A stretch of DNA of 64,000 nucleotides, taken from assembly GCF_008124525.1 (NCBI RefSeq), contig NZ_VNHJ01000009.1, positions 90,370 to 154,369 on the forward strand, given 5' to 3'. Below are positions 27,295-38,712 of this stretch, piece by piece; position 1 is the stretch's first letter; each line of letters opens with the position of its first letter. The notes under the pieces were generated by a model. It did no database searches. It saw only the letters and a program-made list of their open reading frames with translations, and was not told where the DNA came from. Position numbers and translations under genes: made by a program. The stretch is from Oceanicella actignis. Its GTDB lineage: Bacteria > Pseudomonadota > Alphaproteobacteria > Rhodobacterales > Rhodobacteraceae.

Positions 27295-27604
27295 CGCCGG
27301 CGCGCCGGGGCGTGGGCCGCGCGCCCGCGCCCCGGCCCTGGCGCGCGGCCCCCGAACGGGGCGGCGCGCCTTGCCGCGGGGCCTTCGGCGCCGCGGAACG
27401 ATCGCCGATCGGGCGCGGGGCCGCCTCGCCGCCCTGGGGCGTCCCGCCCCCTGCGTCCGGCCCCCCTGCGCCCGGGCGCCTCGCAGCCAAAGCCGGCGCG
27501 CCCCGCCGCGCGCGCCGGACGCGGCCCGCCGCGGGCCTGCTTCGTCCCGTCGCGGCCGGCCTCTTCCGCCGCGCATCGCGCCACACCTTGCCAGGAGACC
27601 GCCC
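27295..27604. other. 310-bp intercistronic gap between TAXI binding protein and permease
   Basis: No gene is supported. A strong hairpin lies at its left end (27314-27351), and an AGGAGA ribosome site at its right end precedes the permease ATG at 27605. The middle is Arg/Pro/Ala-coding-like GC-rich sequence without recognisable signals. Confidence 0.6.
27314..27351 (+). terminator. Intercistronic hairpin after the TAXI binding-protein gene
   Basis: GGGCCGCGCGC (27314-27324) pairs perfectly with GCGCGCGGCCC (27341-27351) around a 16-base loop, beginning 20 bases after the stop codon. No T-tract follows. It may be a partial terminator or an mRNA-stabilising structure giving more binding protein than permease. 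Confidence 0.5.
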
Positions 27605-30340
27605 ATGACCAGAACGACGGCAAGTCCCGAGGGCCGCCCCGCGGCCGACGTCGAAGACCTGGTGGCCGCCGCCGACACCGGCGCGCGCGCGCCCGAAGGG
27701 GGCGTGGGGCGGCTGCTGATGCTGACGGCGCTGGCCTGGTCGCTGTTCCAGCTGTGGTTCGCCTCGCCGCTGCCCTTCATGCTGGGCTTCGGCGTCTTCA
27801 ACGACACCGAGGCGCGCTCGATCCACCTGGCCTTCGCCATGTTCCTGGCCTTCACCGCCTTTCCGGCGGGCGAGGGGCCGGCGCGCAACGTGCTGGGCAT
27901 CGTCGTGCCTCTGGCGCTGACGGGGCTGTTCATGATGGGCGCCAAGGACGAGGTTCCCGTCTGGTGGATCCCGCTGGTCGGCCTGGGCGTGGCGGGCGCG
28001 GCGGCGCTGGGTTCGCGGCGCGAGCGCATCGCGCCGTGGGAATGGGCGCCGGCGCTGCTGGGCGCGGCGGCGGGGGCGTATCTGTTCGTCTTCTACAGCC
28101 AGATCTCCGAGCGCGTGGGCGCCGCCAACATGCAGGACATCGTCGTTGGCGTCGCGGGGCTGCTCCTGCTGCTCGAAGCTGCCCGGCGCGCGCTGGGTCC
28201 GGCGCTGATGGTCGTGGCGACGCTGTTCCTGGCCTACGCCTTTCTCGGGCCGCACATGCCCGAGATCATCGCGCACAAGGGCAACTCGCTGGGCGAGGTG
28301 ATCAATCACCAGTGGATCACCACCGAGGGCGTGTTCGGCATCGCGCTGGGGGTCTCGACCAGCTTCGTCTTCCTGTTCGTGCTGTTCGGGGCGCTGCTCG
28401 ACAAGGCGGGCGCGGGCAACTACTTCATCCAGGTCGCCTTCTCGCTGATGGGGCACCTGCGCGGCGGGCCGGCCAAGGCGGCGGTGGTCAGCTCGGCCAT
28501 GACGGGGCTGATCTCGGGCTCGTCCATCGCCAATGTGGTGACCACGGGCACCTTCACCATTCCGCTGATGAAGAAGGTCGGCTTCTCGGCCGAGAAGGCC
28601 GGCGCGGTCGAGGTGGCCAGCTCGGTCAACGGGCAGATCATGCCGCCGGTCATGGGCGCGGCCGCCTTCCTGATGGTCGAGTATGTGGGCATTCCGTATT
28701 TCGACGTCGTCAAGCACGCCTTCGTGCCGGCGGTGATCAGCTACATCGCGCTGGTCTACATCGTGCATCTCGAGGCCATGAAGGCGGGGATGAAGGGCCT
28801 GCCGCGCGGCTACGAGCCCGGGCCGATCATGCGCCGCCTGGTCGGCTTCGCCTTCGGCGCCGCGCTGCTGAGCGGCCTGTCGCTGGCGGTCTATTACGGC
28901 ATGGGCTGGATCCGCGCCGCCTTCCCCGACACGGCGGGCTACATCGTGTTCGCGCTGCTGACGGCGGCCTATCTGGCGCTGCTGCGCGTCTCGGCGCGCG
29001 AGGCGCCGCTGCAGCTGGACGACCCCGACGCCCCCATCGCGGCGCTGCCGCGGCCCGGGCCGACGGTGCGGTCGGGGCTGCACTTCCTGCTGCCGGTGAT
29101 CGTGCTGGTGTGGGCGCTGATGGTCGACCGCCTGTCGCCCGGCCTGTCGGCCTTCTGGGCGACGGCCTACATGATCTTCATCCTGCTGACGCAGCGCCCG
29201 CTGACCGCGCTGTTCCGCGGCGAGCCGCTGGACGGGCAGCTGGCGCGCGGCGCGGCCGACCTTCTGGACGGGCTGGTCGCGGGCGCGCGCAACATGATCG
29301 GCATCGGCATCGCCACGGCGGCGGCCGGCATCATCGTCGGGGCGGTCAGCCAGACGGGCGTCGGCTCGGCGCTGGCGGACGTGGTCGAGGTGCTGTCGGG
29401 CGGCAACCTGATGGCGATCCTGTTCCTGACGGCGATCCTGTCGCTGATCCTGGGCATGGGGCTGCCGACCACGGCCAACTACATCGTGGTGCAGGCGCTG
29501 CTGGCGCCGGTGATCGTCACGCTGGGGCAGCAGAACGGGCTGATCGTGCCGCTGATCGCGGTGCATCTGTTCGTGTTCTACTTCGGCATCATGGCCGATG
29601 TGACGCCGCCCGTCGGCCTGGCCAGCTTCGCCGCCGCGGCGGTGTCGGGGGGCGACCCGATCAAGACCGGCCTCATCGCCTTCTTCTACAGCCTGCGCAC
29701 GGCGGCGCTGCCCTTCCTGTTCATCTTCAACACCGACCTTCTGCTGATCGACGTCGGGCCCTTGCACGGCGCCTTCGTGTTCGTCACGGCGACGCTGGCC
29801 ATGCTGCTGTTCGCGGCGGCGACGCAGGGCTGGTTCCTGACGCGCAACCGCATTCACGAGGCGGCGGCGCTGCTGCTGGTGGCGTTCACGCTGTTCCGTC
29901 CGGGCTACTGGATGGACCAGCTCTACCCCCCCTTCGAAGAGACGCCGCCCGCCGCGCTGGTCGAGGCCGCCGCCGCCACCCCCGAGGGCGAGAGCCTGCG
30001 CATCCGCGTGCGCGGGGTGGACGAGGTGGGCGATCCGATCGAGTTCGTCGCCCTTGTGCCCATGCGCGGCCCGGCCGACGGCGCCGCCCGGCTCGAGGCG
30101 GCGGGCCTTGCGGTGGTCGAGCGCGACGGGCGCGTCGTCATCGACGACGTGGCCTTCGACTCGGCGGCGCAGAAGGCGGGGCTGGACTGGGATCAGGAGG
30201 TGCTCAAGGTGCTGCGCCCGCTGCCGCAGCCCTCGAAATACCTGATGTACATTCCCGCCCTGGCGCTGCTGGCGGGCGTGGCGGCCATGCAGCGGGCGCG
30301 CGCGCGGCGCGCTTCGCCGGCGGCGCCGGCCGCGGCCTGA
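27605..30340 (+). CDS. TRAP transporter 4TM/12TM fused permease with C-terminal DUF3394/PDZ-like domain
   Basis: A 911-residue inner-membrane permease in which the small (4TM) and large (12TM) TRAP subunits are fused, as is normal for TAXI systems. Characteristic segments are [40 protein letters not shown], and [20 protein letters not shown], with [21 protein letters not shown] near the end. Residues about 775-875 form a soluble segment matching the DUF3394 extension, with PDZ-like [19 protein letters not shown], before a last membrane helix. It uses an ion gradient to import the solute held by the upstream binding protein. Confidence 0.92.
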   Translation: MTRTTASPEGRPAADVEDLVAAADTGARAPEGGVGRLLMLTALAWSLFQLWFASPLPFMLGFGVFNDTEARSIHLAFAMFLAFTAFPAGEGPARNVLGIVVPLALTGLFMMGAKDEVPVWWIPLVGLGVAGAAALGSRRERIAPWEWAPALLGAAAGAYLFVFYSQISERVGAANMQDIVVGVAGLLLLLEAARRALGPALMVVATLFLAYAFLGPHMPEIIAHKGNSLGEVINHQWITTEGVFGIALGVSTSFVFLFVLFGALLDKAGAGNYFIQVAFSLMGHLRGGPAKAAVVSSAMTGLISGSSIANVVTTGTFTIPLMKKVGFSAEKAGAVEVASSVNGQIMPPVMGAAAFLMVEYVGIPYFDVVKHAFVPAVISYIALVYIVHLEAMKAGMKGLPRGYEPGPIMRRLVGFAFGAALLSGLSLAVYYGMGWIRAAFPDTAGYIVFALLTAAYLALLRVSAREAPLQLDDPDAPIAALPRPGPTVRSGLHFLLPVIVLVWALMVDRLSPGLSAFWATAYMIFILLTQRPLTALFRGEPLDGQLARGAADLLDGLVAGARNMIGIGIATAAAGIIVGAVSQTGVGSALADVVEVLSGGNLMAILFLTAILSLILGMGLPTTANYIVVQALLAPVIVTLGQQNGLIVPLIAVHLFVFYFGIMADVTPPVGLASFAAAAVSGGDPIKTGLIAFFYSLRTAALPFLFIFNTDLLLIDVGPLHGAFVFVTATLAMLLFAAATQGWFLTRNRIHEAAALLLVAFTLFRPGYWMDQLYPPFEETPPAALVEAAAATPEGESLRIRVRGVDEVGDPIEFVALVPMRGPADGAARLEAAGLAVVERDGRVVIDDVAFDSAAQKAGLDWDQEVLKVLRPLPQPSKYLMYIPALALLAGVAAMQRARARRASPAAPAAA

Positions 30341-30342
30341 CC

Positions 30343-30999
30343 GTGGCCGTGCGGGCCGGGGAGCGGGGCGCGCCGGGCCCCGACTTCTCGCTCGAGCGGG
30401 CGGCGGCCGCGCGGCTGGGCGCCGGCGCCCGCCTCGTCTGCGGCGTGGACGAGGCCGGCCGCGGCCCCTGGGCCGGGCCGGTGGTGGCGGCGGCGGCGGC
30501 CTTTCCCGACCCCGCCGCGGCCCCCGAGGGGCTGAACGATTCCAAGAAGCTGACCCCCGCGCGCCGCGCCGCGCTGCTGGCGGCGCTGCGCGAGCGGGCG
30601 CTGATCGGGGTGGGCGTCGCGTCGGTCGAGGAGATCGACCGGCTGAACATCCTGCGCGCCACCTGGCTGGCGATGCGCCGCGCGGTGGCCGCGCTGCCGC
30701 GCGCGCCCGACTTCGCCCTGATCGACGGCAAGCATGTCCCCGACGGCCTGCCCTGTCCGTCCGAGGCCGTGGTGAAGGGCGATGCGCGCTCGATCTCGAT
30801 CGCCGCCGCCTCGATCGTGGCCAAGGAAACGCGCGACGAGATCATGCGCGCGCTGGCCCGCGCCCATCCCGGCTACGGCTGGGAGCGCAACATGGGATAT
30901 GGAGTCCCCGCCCATCGCGAGGCCCTCAAGCGCTTGGGGGTGACGCAACATCATCGGCGCTCCTTTGCCCCCATACACAAGATATTGCTTCAAGATTGA
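30343..30999 (+). CDS. rnhB: Ribonuclease HII
   Basis: A 218-residue endonuclease that cuts RNA in RNA-DNA hybrids and removes misincorporated ribonucleotides. The catalytic DEDD set is visible: CGVDEAGRGPWAGPVVAAA, LNDSKKLTP, LIDGKHVPDGL and KGDARSISIAAASIVAKETRD. GYGWERNMGYG and HHRRSFAPI complete the family. There is no suitable ATG; the start is probably GTG at 30343 (or 30349), two bases after the permease stop. The last 20 codons are noticeably less GC-rich than the rest of the gene. Confidence 0.94.
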   Translation: MAVRAGERGAPGPDFSLERAAAARLGAGARLVCGVDEAGRGPWAGPVVAAAAAFPDPAAAPEGLNDSKKLTPARRAALLAALRERALIGVGVASVEEIDRLNILRATWLAMRRAVAALPRAPDFALIDGKHVPDGLPCPSEAVVKGDARSISIAAASIVAKETRDEIMRALARAHPGYGWERNMGYGVPAHREALKRLGVTQHHRRSFAPIHKILLQD

Positions 31000-31012
31000 T
31001 TTCTAAATCCCT

Positions 31013-32235
<1,223 letters not shown>

Positions 32236-32259
32236 CCTTTCCGCCCGCCGGCGCGGCGG

Positions 32260-32283
32260 CGCCCGGAGCGCAGGCTCCGGGCG
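32260..32283. terminator. Candidate bidirectional terminator between convergent ccrM and mutY
   Basis: CGCCCGGAG (32260-32268) and CTCCGGGCG (32275-32283) form a perfect 9-bp stem with a six-base loop in the 82-bp gap between two convergent genes. There is no T-tract on either side. Confidence 0.5.
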
Positions 32284-32317
32284 TCTGCGCGTGCGCCGTG
32301 GTTGCGCGCCGGGGCCG

Positions 32318-33436
32318 TCAGCGCCCCGGGCCGGCGGCCTCGAGCTCGGGCAAGGCCAGCTCCACCGCCTTGCGGAACACGGTCGGCAGCTCGGCGGCGC
32401 GGGCACGCGCGTCGGGCGCGAAGAAGGCGCCGCCCTCGGGCGCCGCCTCGGGGCCGAGCCGCGCGGCGCGGATCTCGAGCGTCAGGGCGAAGTGGGTGAA
32501 GACGTGCCGCGCCTCGGCCGTCAGGCGGCGCCAATCGCCGGGGCAGGGCGGGGCCGGGTCGTCGAGCGGCTCGGCCGCCTCGCGCCACGCGCCGCCGGGC
32601 AGGCCGGTCATGCCGCCCAGCAGCCCCTCGGGCGGGCGCGTCTCGAGCAGCAGCGCGCCGTCTTCGCGCAAGCCCACGAAGACCACGCCGCGACGATGCG
32701 GGCGGGCGCGTCTGGGCGCCTTGCGCGGCAGCTCGGCGGCCAGGCCCAGGCGCCGGGCGGCGCAAGCCTCGCGCCAGGGGCAGGCGGGGCAGTCGGGCTT
32801 GCGCGGCGTGCAGACCGTGGCGCCCAGGTCCATCACCGCCTGCGCATAATCGCCCGGCCGCCGCGCGGGCGTCAGCCCGGCGGCCAGCGCGCGCAGGCGG
32901 GGCTTGACGGCGGGCAGCGGATCGGTCGCCGCGAACAGGCGCGCCATCACGCGCTCGACATTGCCGTCCACCACCGTCGCGGGGATGTCGAAGGCGATGG
33001 CCGCGATGGCCGCCGCCGTGTAGGGGCCGATACCGGGCAGCGCGCGCAGCGCGGCCTCGTCGGCGGGAAAGCGCCCGCCCGCCGCCGCCACGATGCGCGC
33101 GCAGCGCAGCATGTTGCGCGCGCGCGCGTAGTAGCCCAGCCCCGCCCAGGCGGCCATGACCTGATCCTCGGGCGCGGCGGCCAGCTCGGCCACCGTGGGC
33201 CAGCGGCGGATGAAGGTCTGGAAATACGGAATGACCGCCGCCACGGTGGTTTGCTGCAACATGATCTCGGACAGCCAGACGGCGTAGGGATCGGGCCGTG
33301 CCGCCGCGCCCGGCGGCGTGCGCCAGGGCAGGCGCCGCGCGGCGCGGTCATACCAGGCCAGCAGCGCCGCCGGGTCGGGGCGCGGCGCGTCGGGGCAGGG
33401 CGCTTCGGGGCGCGGCTCCTGGGGCGCCTCGGCCAT
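32318..33436 (-). CDS. mutY: A/G-specific adenine glycosylase
   Basis: A 372-residue base-excision repair enzyme that removes adenine mispaired with 8-oxoguanine. The HhH-GPD domain shows WLSEIMLQQTTVAAVIPYF, GLGYYARARNML, the hairpin LPGIGPYTAAAI and the catalytic aspartate segment VVDGNVERV. The 4Fe-4S ligands are Cys209, Cys216, Cys219 and Cys225 (Cx6Cx2Cx5C). A C-terminal NUDIX-like domain contributes 8-oxoG recognition (GLLGGMTGLPGG, VFTHFALTL). The start at 33436 has GGAAGGG just upstream; an in-frame ATG at 33496 would overlap the divergent gene. Confidence 0.95.
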   Translation of the reverse strand: MAEAPQEPRPEAPCPDAPRPDPAALLAWYDRAARRLPWRTPPGAAARPDPYAVWLSEIMLQQTTVAAVIPYFQTFIRRWPTVAELAAAPEDQVMAAWAGLGYYARARNMLRCARIVAAAGGRFPADEAALRALPGIGPYTAAAIAAIAFDIPATVVDGNVERVMARLFAATDPLPAVKPRLRALAAGLTPARRPGDYAQAVMDLGATVCTPRKPDCPACPWREACAARRLGLAAELPRKAPRRARPHRRGVVFVGLREDGALLLETRPPEGLLGGMTGLPGGAWREAAEPLDDPAPPCPGDWRRLTAEARHVFTHFALTLEIRAARLGPEAAPEGGAFFAPDARARAAELPTVFRKAVELALPELEAAGPGR

Positions 33437-33494
33437 GGGCCCTTCCGACTCGGGGGCGGGGCGCGTATCGTGCGCGCTGGAACGGAGCGAGGTC

Positions 33495-34274
33495 ATGACC
33501 AGCCACATTGACCATCACGACGCCGCGGGCAAGCCCCCCAGGGCCCCGCGCAAGCCGCGCGCGGCCGCCTCGGCGCCCCAGGAGCCGCCCCCGCGCAAGG
33601 CGGTGGGGTTCCTGCATGCGGCCGCCATGATGCGCAAGCCCGTCGCCGGCGCCTTCGGCAAGCGCGGCTTCGCCGAGCCCGCCGTTCTGGCGCACTGGCC
33701 CGAGATCGTGGGCGAGTCGCTGGCCGCGCATTGCCGCCCGGTGAAGATCTCGTATGCCGCCGGCGGCATGGGCGCGACCCTGATCGTGCTGGTCCCCGGC
33801 GCGCGCGCCCCCGAGGTCGAGATGCAGGCCCCCCGCATCATCGAGCGCATCAACGCCATGTATGGCTACCGCGCCGTCTCGCGCGTCAAGGTCACGCAGG
33901 TGGCGCCCGACGCGCCCGCCGGCATGGCCGAAGAGCCCGCCGCCTTCGCGCGCGCCCGCCGCCTCATGGCCGCGCGCCGGCTGCCGCCCGAGAAGGCGCG
34001 CGATCTGGCCCGAACCGTGGCGCCGGTGCAGGACGAACGTCTGCGCGCCGCGCTCGAGCTTCTGGGCCGCAACGTCAGCGCCCGCGCGCTGGGCCTCGGC
34101 GCCAAGCCCGCTTCGCCCGCCGCCGCGCCGCGCCCCGGGGCCGAGGGCCAGCGGCCCGCCGCGGCGCCCTCGCCCGGCGCGCCTGGCCCGAAGCCTGGCC
34201 CGAAGCCGGATCTGCGGTCGGGGCCGAAGCCGGCTCGCGCCGGGCGCGGCTCCGAAGGCGAGGGGGGGTTCTAG
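33495..34274 (+). CDS. DUF721 domain protein (DciA-like)
   Basis: A 259-residue protein with an N-terminal DUF721 domain (about residues 38-120), recognisable by LAHWPEIVGESLAAHCRPVKISY and LIVLVPGARAPEVEMQAPRIIERINAMYG. DUF721 proteins include DciA, a replicative-helicase loader in bacteria lacking DnaC. Whether this copy loads DnaB is inferred from the family. After a helical middle, the C-terminus is low complexity with GPKPGPKP repeats and is likely disordered. It is divergent from mutY and precedes the DsbA-like and smc genes. Confidence 0.83.
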   Translation: MTSHIDHHDAAGKPPRAPRKPRAAASAPQEPPPRKAVGFLHAAAMMRKPVAGAFGKRGFAEPAVLAHWPEIVGESLAAHCRPVKISYAAGGMGATLIVLVPGARAPEVEMQAPRIIERINAMYGYRAVSRVKVTQVAPDAPAGMAEEPAAFARARRLMAARRLPPEKARDLARTVAPVQDERLRAALELLGRNVSARALGLGAKPASPAAAPRPGAEGQRPAAAPSPGAPGPKPGPKPDLRSGPKPARAGRGSEGEGGF

Positions 34275-34414
34275 GGCGGCGCCGCCCGGCCCGGCCTTCG
34301 GCCCCGGCGCGCTCAAGCATCCGTGAGCGGCATTGCGAATCCGGCCCCGGACGGGCATCTGGAAACGGGCGGCCCATGACGCCGCCGCTTGGCATATCGC
34401 AGGAAGGAACGTCC

Positions 34415-35050
34415 ATGAGCTTCGACACCGCCATGACCCGCCGCGGCGCGCTGCGCCTTTCGCTGGGCGTCCTGGCCGCCGCCCCGCTGATGACCGCCGC
34501 CGGCGCGCGCGCCGAACAGTCCGCGCCCGAATTCGTGCTGGGCGAGCAGGTCATGGGCGATCCCGACGCGCCGGTGACGGTGATCGAATACGCCTCGCTC
34601 ACCTGCCCCCATTGCCGCCGCTTCCATGAAACCGTGTTTCCGCGGCTCAAGCGCGAATACATCGACACGGGCAAGGTGCGCCTGATCTACCGCGAGGTCT
34701 ATTTCGACCGTCTGGGCCTGTGGGGCGGCATGCTGGCGCGCTGCGGCGGCAAGGACCGCTATTTCGGCTTCATCGACGCGCTGCTGCGCGGGCAGGAGAA
34801 CTGGACCCGCGCCGACGACGTGATGGCCGAGTTCAAGAAGATCGGCCGCCTGGGCGGGCTGACCGACGAGCAGGTCGAGGCCTGCCTGCGCGACGAGGAC
34901 AAGGCCCGCGCCCTGGTCGAGATGTATCAGGGCTACCGCGACGACCCGCGCCTGACCGGCACGCCGACCCTGATCGTCGGCGAAGAGAAGGTCGAGCAGC
35001 CCAGCTTCGAGCGCCTCTCCGCCGCGATCGACAAGGCGCTGGCGGGCTGA
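34415..35050 (+). CDS. DsbA-family thiol:disulfide oxidoreductase
   Basis: A 211-residue periplasmic thioredoxin-fold protein. The N-terminus MTRRGALRLSLGVLAAAPL resembles a twin-arginine-type signal ending near ARA-EQ. The active site is CPHC at residues 64-67, and the cis-proline loop is TGTPTLIVG. A helical insertion between them is typical of DsbA/BdbD relatives. AGGAAGG lies before the ATG. It would form or shuffle disulfides in exported proteins. It sits directly upstream of smc, an association I recall from related genomes. Confidence 0.9.
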   Translation: MSFDTAMTRRGALRLSLGVLAAAPLMTAAGARAEQSAPEFVLGEQVMGDPDAPVTVIEYASLTCPHCRRFHETVFPRLKREYIDTGKVRLIYREVYFDRLGLWGGMLARCGGKDRYFGFIDALLRGQENWTRADDVMAEFKKIGRLGGLTDEQVEACLRDEDKARALVEMYQGYRDDPRLTGTPTLIVGEEKVEQPSFERLSAAIDKALAG

Positions 35051-35162
35051 TCCCAACATATGGGGGTCCGAGCGGCGCGCGCTTCAACATCTGCGCGCCG
35101 CGGACTTGACAGCAGCGCCGTGGCCCCGAGACTTGTCAGATCGGGAATCGACGGGGCCGCGC

Positions 35163-38100
35163 GTGCAGTTCGTCAGACTCAGGCTTCAGGGCTTCAAGAG
35201 CTTCGTGGACCCCACGGAGCTCGTCATCGCGCCCGGCCTGACGGGCGTGGTCGGGCCGAACGGCTGCGGCAAGTCGAACCTGCTCGAGGCGCTGCGCTGG
35301 GTGATGGGCGAAAGCTCGGCGCGGGCCATGCGCGGCGGCGCCATGGAGGACGTGATCTTCGCCGGCGCCGCCAGCCGCCCGCCGCGCAGCTTCGCCGAGG
35401 TGTCGCTGCTGATCGACAACGCCGAGCGCCGCGCGCCGCCCGGCTTCAACGATTCCGACACGATCGAGATCGTCCGCCGCATCACCCGCGAGGCCGGCTC
35501 GGCCTACAAGGCCAACGGCAAGGAGGTGCGCGCGCGCGACGTGCGCATGATGTTCGCCGACGCGGCGACGGGCGCGCACTCGCCCGCGCTGGTGCGCCAG
35601 GGGCAGATCTCCGAGCTCATCAACGCGCGGCCCAAGGCGCGGCGCGCGATCCTCGAGGACGCGGCCGGCATCGGCGGGCTCTACCAGCGCCGCCACGAGG
35701 CCGAGCTGAAGCTTGCCGCGGCCGAGGCCAACCTTGCGCGGGTGGCCGACGTGCTCGAGGGGCTCGACCAGCAGCTGGCCCAGCTGGCGCGCCAGGCGCG
35801 CCAGGCCGCGCGCTATCGCGAGCTGTCGCAGGCGCTGCGCCGGGCCGAGGCGTTGCTGCTGCTGCAACGCTGGCGCGAGGCGGATGCCGAGCGCGCCGCC
35901 GCCGAGGCCGCGCTGACCGAGGCGACCCGCGCCGCCGCCCGCGCCCAGGCCGAGGCCGCCGCCCGCGCCGCCGCCCGCATCGAGGCCGAGCAGGCGCCCC
36001 CGCCGCTGCGCGAGGAGGACGCCGTCGCGGGCGCCGTGCTCCAGCGCCTCGTGGTCGAGCGCGAGGGGCTGGACGAGAAGATCCGCGAGGCCGCCGCCGA
36101 GGTCGAACGCCTGACCGCGCGCCTGCGCCAGCTCGACGCCGACATCGCGCGCGAATCGGCGCTCGACTCCGAGGCGGCGCAGATGACCGAGCGGCTCGCG
36201 CGCGAGGACGAGGCCCTGGCCCGCGCCGAGGCCGGCCATCCCGAGGCGCTGGCCCGCGCCGAGGAGGAAGCGCGCGCCGCCGCGCAGGAGGCCGCCGCGC
36301 GCGAGTCCGCGCTCGACGCCGCCGCCGCGGCGGCGGCCGAGCTCGAGGCGCGGTGCAAGACGGTGCGCCAGCGCCTCGAGCAGGCGCGCGCGGGGCTCGA
36401 GCGCGCGCGCAAGGCCCATGCCGAGGCCGAGGCCGGCGCGGCGGCGCTCGAGACCCGCGCCCCCGCGCTCGAGCAGGCCGCCGAGGCCGCGCGCGCCGCC
36501 GCCGCCGAAGCCCGCGCCGAGGCCGAGGCGGCCGAAGCGGGCCTTGCCGAGGCCGAGAAGGCCCGCGCCGCCGCCCAGGGCGCCGAGGCCGAGACCCGCG
36601 CGGCCCTGTCCGCCGCGCAGGGCGAGGCGCGCGCGCTCGAGGCCGAGGCGGCGGGGCTCGAGCGCGCGCTGTCGCGCGATGCGGGGCCGAAGGGCCAGGC
36701 GCTGGACGCGCTCGAGGTGACGCCGGGCTACGAGGCGGCGCTGGGCGCGGCGCTGGGCGAGGATCTGCGCGCGCCGCTGCTCGAGCCGGGGCAGCCCGGG
36801 GCGGGCTGGCAGGCCCTGCCGCCCTGCGATCCGCCCCTTGCGCCCTTGCCCGAGGGGGTCGAGCCCTTGGCCGCGCAAGTCAAGGCGCCGCCGGCGCTGG
36901 CGCGCCGCCTGGCGGCGGTCGGGGTCGTGAAGGCCGAGGACGGCGCCGCGTTGCAGGCGGCGCTGCGTCCGGGGCAGCGGCTGGTCAGCGCGAAGGGCGA
37001 TCTGTGGCGCTGGGACGGCTATCGGGCGGGGGCGGGCCAGGCGCCTTCGGCGGCGGCCGAGCGTCTGCGCCAGCGCAACCGGCTGAGCGAGCTGCGCCAG
37101 GCGCTGACGGCCGCCGCCGCCGCGCAGCAGGACGCCGCCGCGCGCCATCGCGCCGCGGCCGAGGCCGCCGCCGCCGCCGCCCGCGCCGAGGCCGAGGCGC
37201 GCGCCCGCCGCCGTCAGGCCGATCAGCGCCAGGCGGACGCGGCGCGCGCGCTGTCGCGGGCCGAAGCGGACCTCGAGGCCGCGCGCGGCCGCCTCGAGGC
37301 CCTGCGCGCCGCGCGCGACGCCCGCGCCGCCGAGCTGGCCGCCGCCCGCGCCGCCGCCGACGAGGCCGCCGCCGAGGCCGAGGGGCTGGGCGATGTGGAC
37401 GAGGCGCGCGCGCGCCTGGCGGCCCTGCGCGCCGAGCTGAGCCGCGCGCGCGAAGCCCAGCTGGCCGCGCGCGCGGCCGCCGACGATCTGCGCCGCCGCG
37501 GCGAGGGGCGCGCGCGCCGCCGCGCCCAGATCGCCCGCGAGGCGCAGGACTGGACCCGCCGCGCCCAGGCCGCCGGCGCGCGCATCGCCGAGCTGACCGC
37601 CCGCCGCGCCGAGGCGGCCGCCGCGCTCGAGGCCGCCCGCGCCCACCCCGCCGCGCTCGAGGCGCGTCGCCACGAGCTGGTCGGCGCCATCGCCCGCGCC
37701 GAGGCGCGCGCCAAGGCCGCCGCCGATGCGCTGGCCGCCGCCGAGGAGGCGCTGCGCGCCGCCGAACAGGCCGAGCGCGCCGCCGAGCGCGCGGCCGCCG
37801 AGGCGCGCGAGGCGCGCGCGCGCCTCGAGGCCCGCGCCGAAGCCGCGGCCGAGCGCGCCCGCGCCGCCGCCGCGCAGCTCGAGGAACGGCTGTCGATGCC
37901 GCATGCCAAGGTCGCGGCGCATTTCGAGCTCGACCCCGAAGACGCGCCGGACCCGGCCGCGATCGAGCGCGAGATCGCCGATCTGCGCCGGCGGCGCGAC
38001 GCGCTGGGCGCGGTCAACCTGCGCGCCGAAGAGGACGCGCGCGAGATCCGCGCCGAGCGCGACTCGCTGGCGGCCGAGCGCGACGACCTTCTGGCCGCCA

Positions 38101-38627
38101 TCGCCCGCCTGCGCCAGGGCGTGGCGGGGCTGAACGCCGAAGGGCGCGCGCGCCTGCTCGCCGCCTTTGAGGAGGTGAACCGCAACTTCCGCACGCTCTT
38201 CACCCATCTGTTCGGCGGCGGGCGGGCCGAGCTGGTGCTGGTCGAGTCGGACGATCCGCTGGATGCGGGGCTCGAGATCATGTGCATGCCGCCGGGCAAG
38301 AAGCTGTCCTCGCTGTCGTTGCTGTCGGGGGGCGAGCAGACGCTGACGGCGCTGAGCCTGATCTTCGCGGTGTTCCTGGCCAATCCCGCGCCGATCTGCG
38401 TGCTGGACGAGGTGGACGCGCCGCTGGACGACGCGAACGTGACGCGCTTTTGCGACCTGCTGGACGAGATGCGCCGGCGCACGAGCACCCGCTTTCTCAT
38501 CATCACCCACCACGCGGTCACCATGTCGCGCATGGACCGGCTGTTCGGCGTGACCATGGCCGAGAAGGGCGTCAGCCAGCTTGTCTCGGTGGATCTGACG
38601 CGCGCCGAGGCGCTGCTCGAGGGCTGA
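35163..38627 (+). CDS. smc: Chromosome segregation protein SMC
   Basis: A 1154-residue SMC ATPase that with ScpAB (not in this window) organises and segregates the chromosome. The N-terminal head has Walker A VGPNGCGKSNLLEALRWVMG (from about residue 30). Very Ala/Arg/Glu-rich coiled coils flank a hinge near residues 510-625. The C-terminal head has the ABC signature LSGGEQ from residue 1054 and Walker B ICVLDEVDAPL around 1078-1088. The GTG at 35163 gives the family N-terminus QFVRLRLQGFKSF; an upstream TTG at 35106 would add 19 unlikely residues. Confidence 0.95.
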   Translation: MQFVRLRLQGFKSFVDPTELVIAPGLTGVVGPNGCGKSNLLEALRWVMGESSARAMRGGAMEDVIFAGAASRPPRSFAEVSLLIDNAERRAPPGFNDSDTIEIVRRITREAGSAYKANGKEVRARDVRMMFADAATGAHSPALVRQGQISELINARPKARRAILEDAAGIGGLYQRRHEAELKLAAAEANLARVADVLEGLDQQLAQLARQARQAARYRELSQALRRAEALLLLQRWREADAERAAAEAALTEATRAAARAQAEAAARAAARIEAEQAPPPLREEDAVAGAVLQRLVVEREGLDEKIREAAAEVERLTARLRQLDADIARESALDSEAAQMTERLAREDEALARAEAGHPEALARAEEEARAAAQEAAARESALDAAAAAAAELEARCKTVRQRLEQARAGLERARKAHAEAEAGAAALETRAPALEQAAEAARAAAAEARAEAEAAEAGLAEAEKARAAAQGAEAETRAALSAAQGEARALEAEAAGLERALSRDAGPKGQALDALEVTPGYEAALGAALGEDLRAPLLEPGQPGAGWQALPPCDPPLAPLPEGVEPLAAQVKAPPALARRLAAVGVVKAEDGAALQAALRPGQRLVSAKGDLWRWDGYRAGAGQAPSAAAERLRQRNRLSELRQALTAAAAAQQDAAARHRAAAEAAAAAARAEAEARARRRQADQRQADAARALSRAEADLEAARGRLEALRAARDARAAELAAARAAADEAAAEAEGLGDVDEARARLAALRAELSRAREAQLAARAAADDLRRRGEGRARRRAQIAREAQDWTRRAQAAGARIAELTARRAEAAAALEAARAHPAALEARRHELVGAIARAEARAKAAADALAAAEEALRAAEQAERAAERAAAEAREARARLEARAEAAAERARAAAAQLEERLSMPHAKVAAHFELDPEDAPDPAAIEREIADLRRRRDALGAVNLRAEEDAREIRAERDSLAAERDDLLAAIARLRQGVAGLNAEGRARLLAAFEEVNRNFRTLFTHLFGGGRAELVLVESDDPLDAGLEIMCMPPGKKLSSLSLLSGGEQTLTALSLIFAVFLANPAPICVLDEVDAPLDDANVTRFCDLLDEMRRRTSTRFLIITHHAVTMSRMDRLFGVTMAEKGVSQLVSVDLTRAEALLEG

Positions 38628-38712
38628 GCGCGGCGGCGCGTTGACTTGGGCGCGCGGCTCGCCCATCAGACGGGCGCAGGCGGGCGGCGGGCCCGGCAAG
38701 GCGGAGGCGGCG

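Noticed and set aside
22756..28029. Very long leftward open frame continuing upstream of hisS through the apbE and TAXI regions
   Set aside because: Only the hisS part is conserved protein. The upstream part is repeat-derived Arg/Pro/Ala sequence that crosses other real genes in the wrong frame or strand.
35106..35162. N-terminal extension of SMC from an upstream TTG
   Set aside because: The added residues are not SMC-like; the family N-terminus begins at the GTG at 35163.
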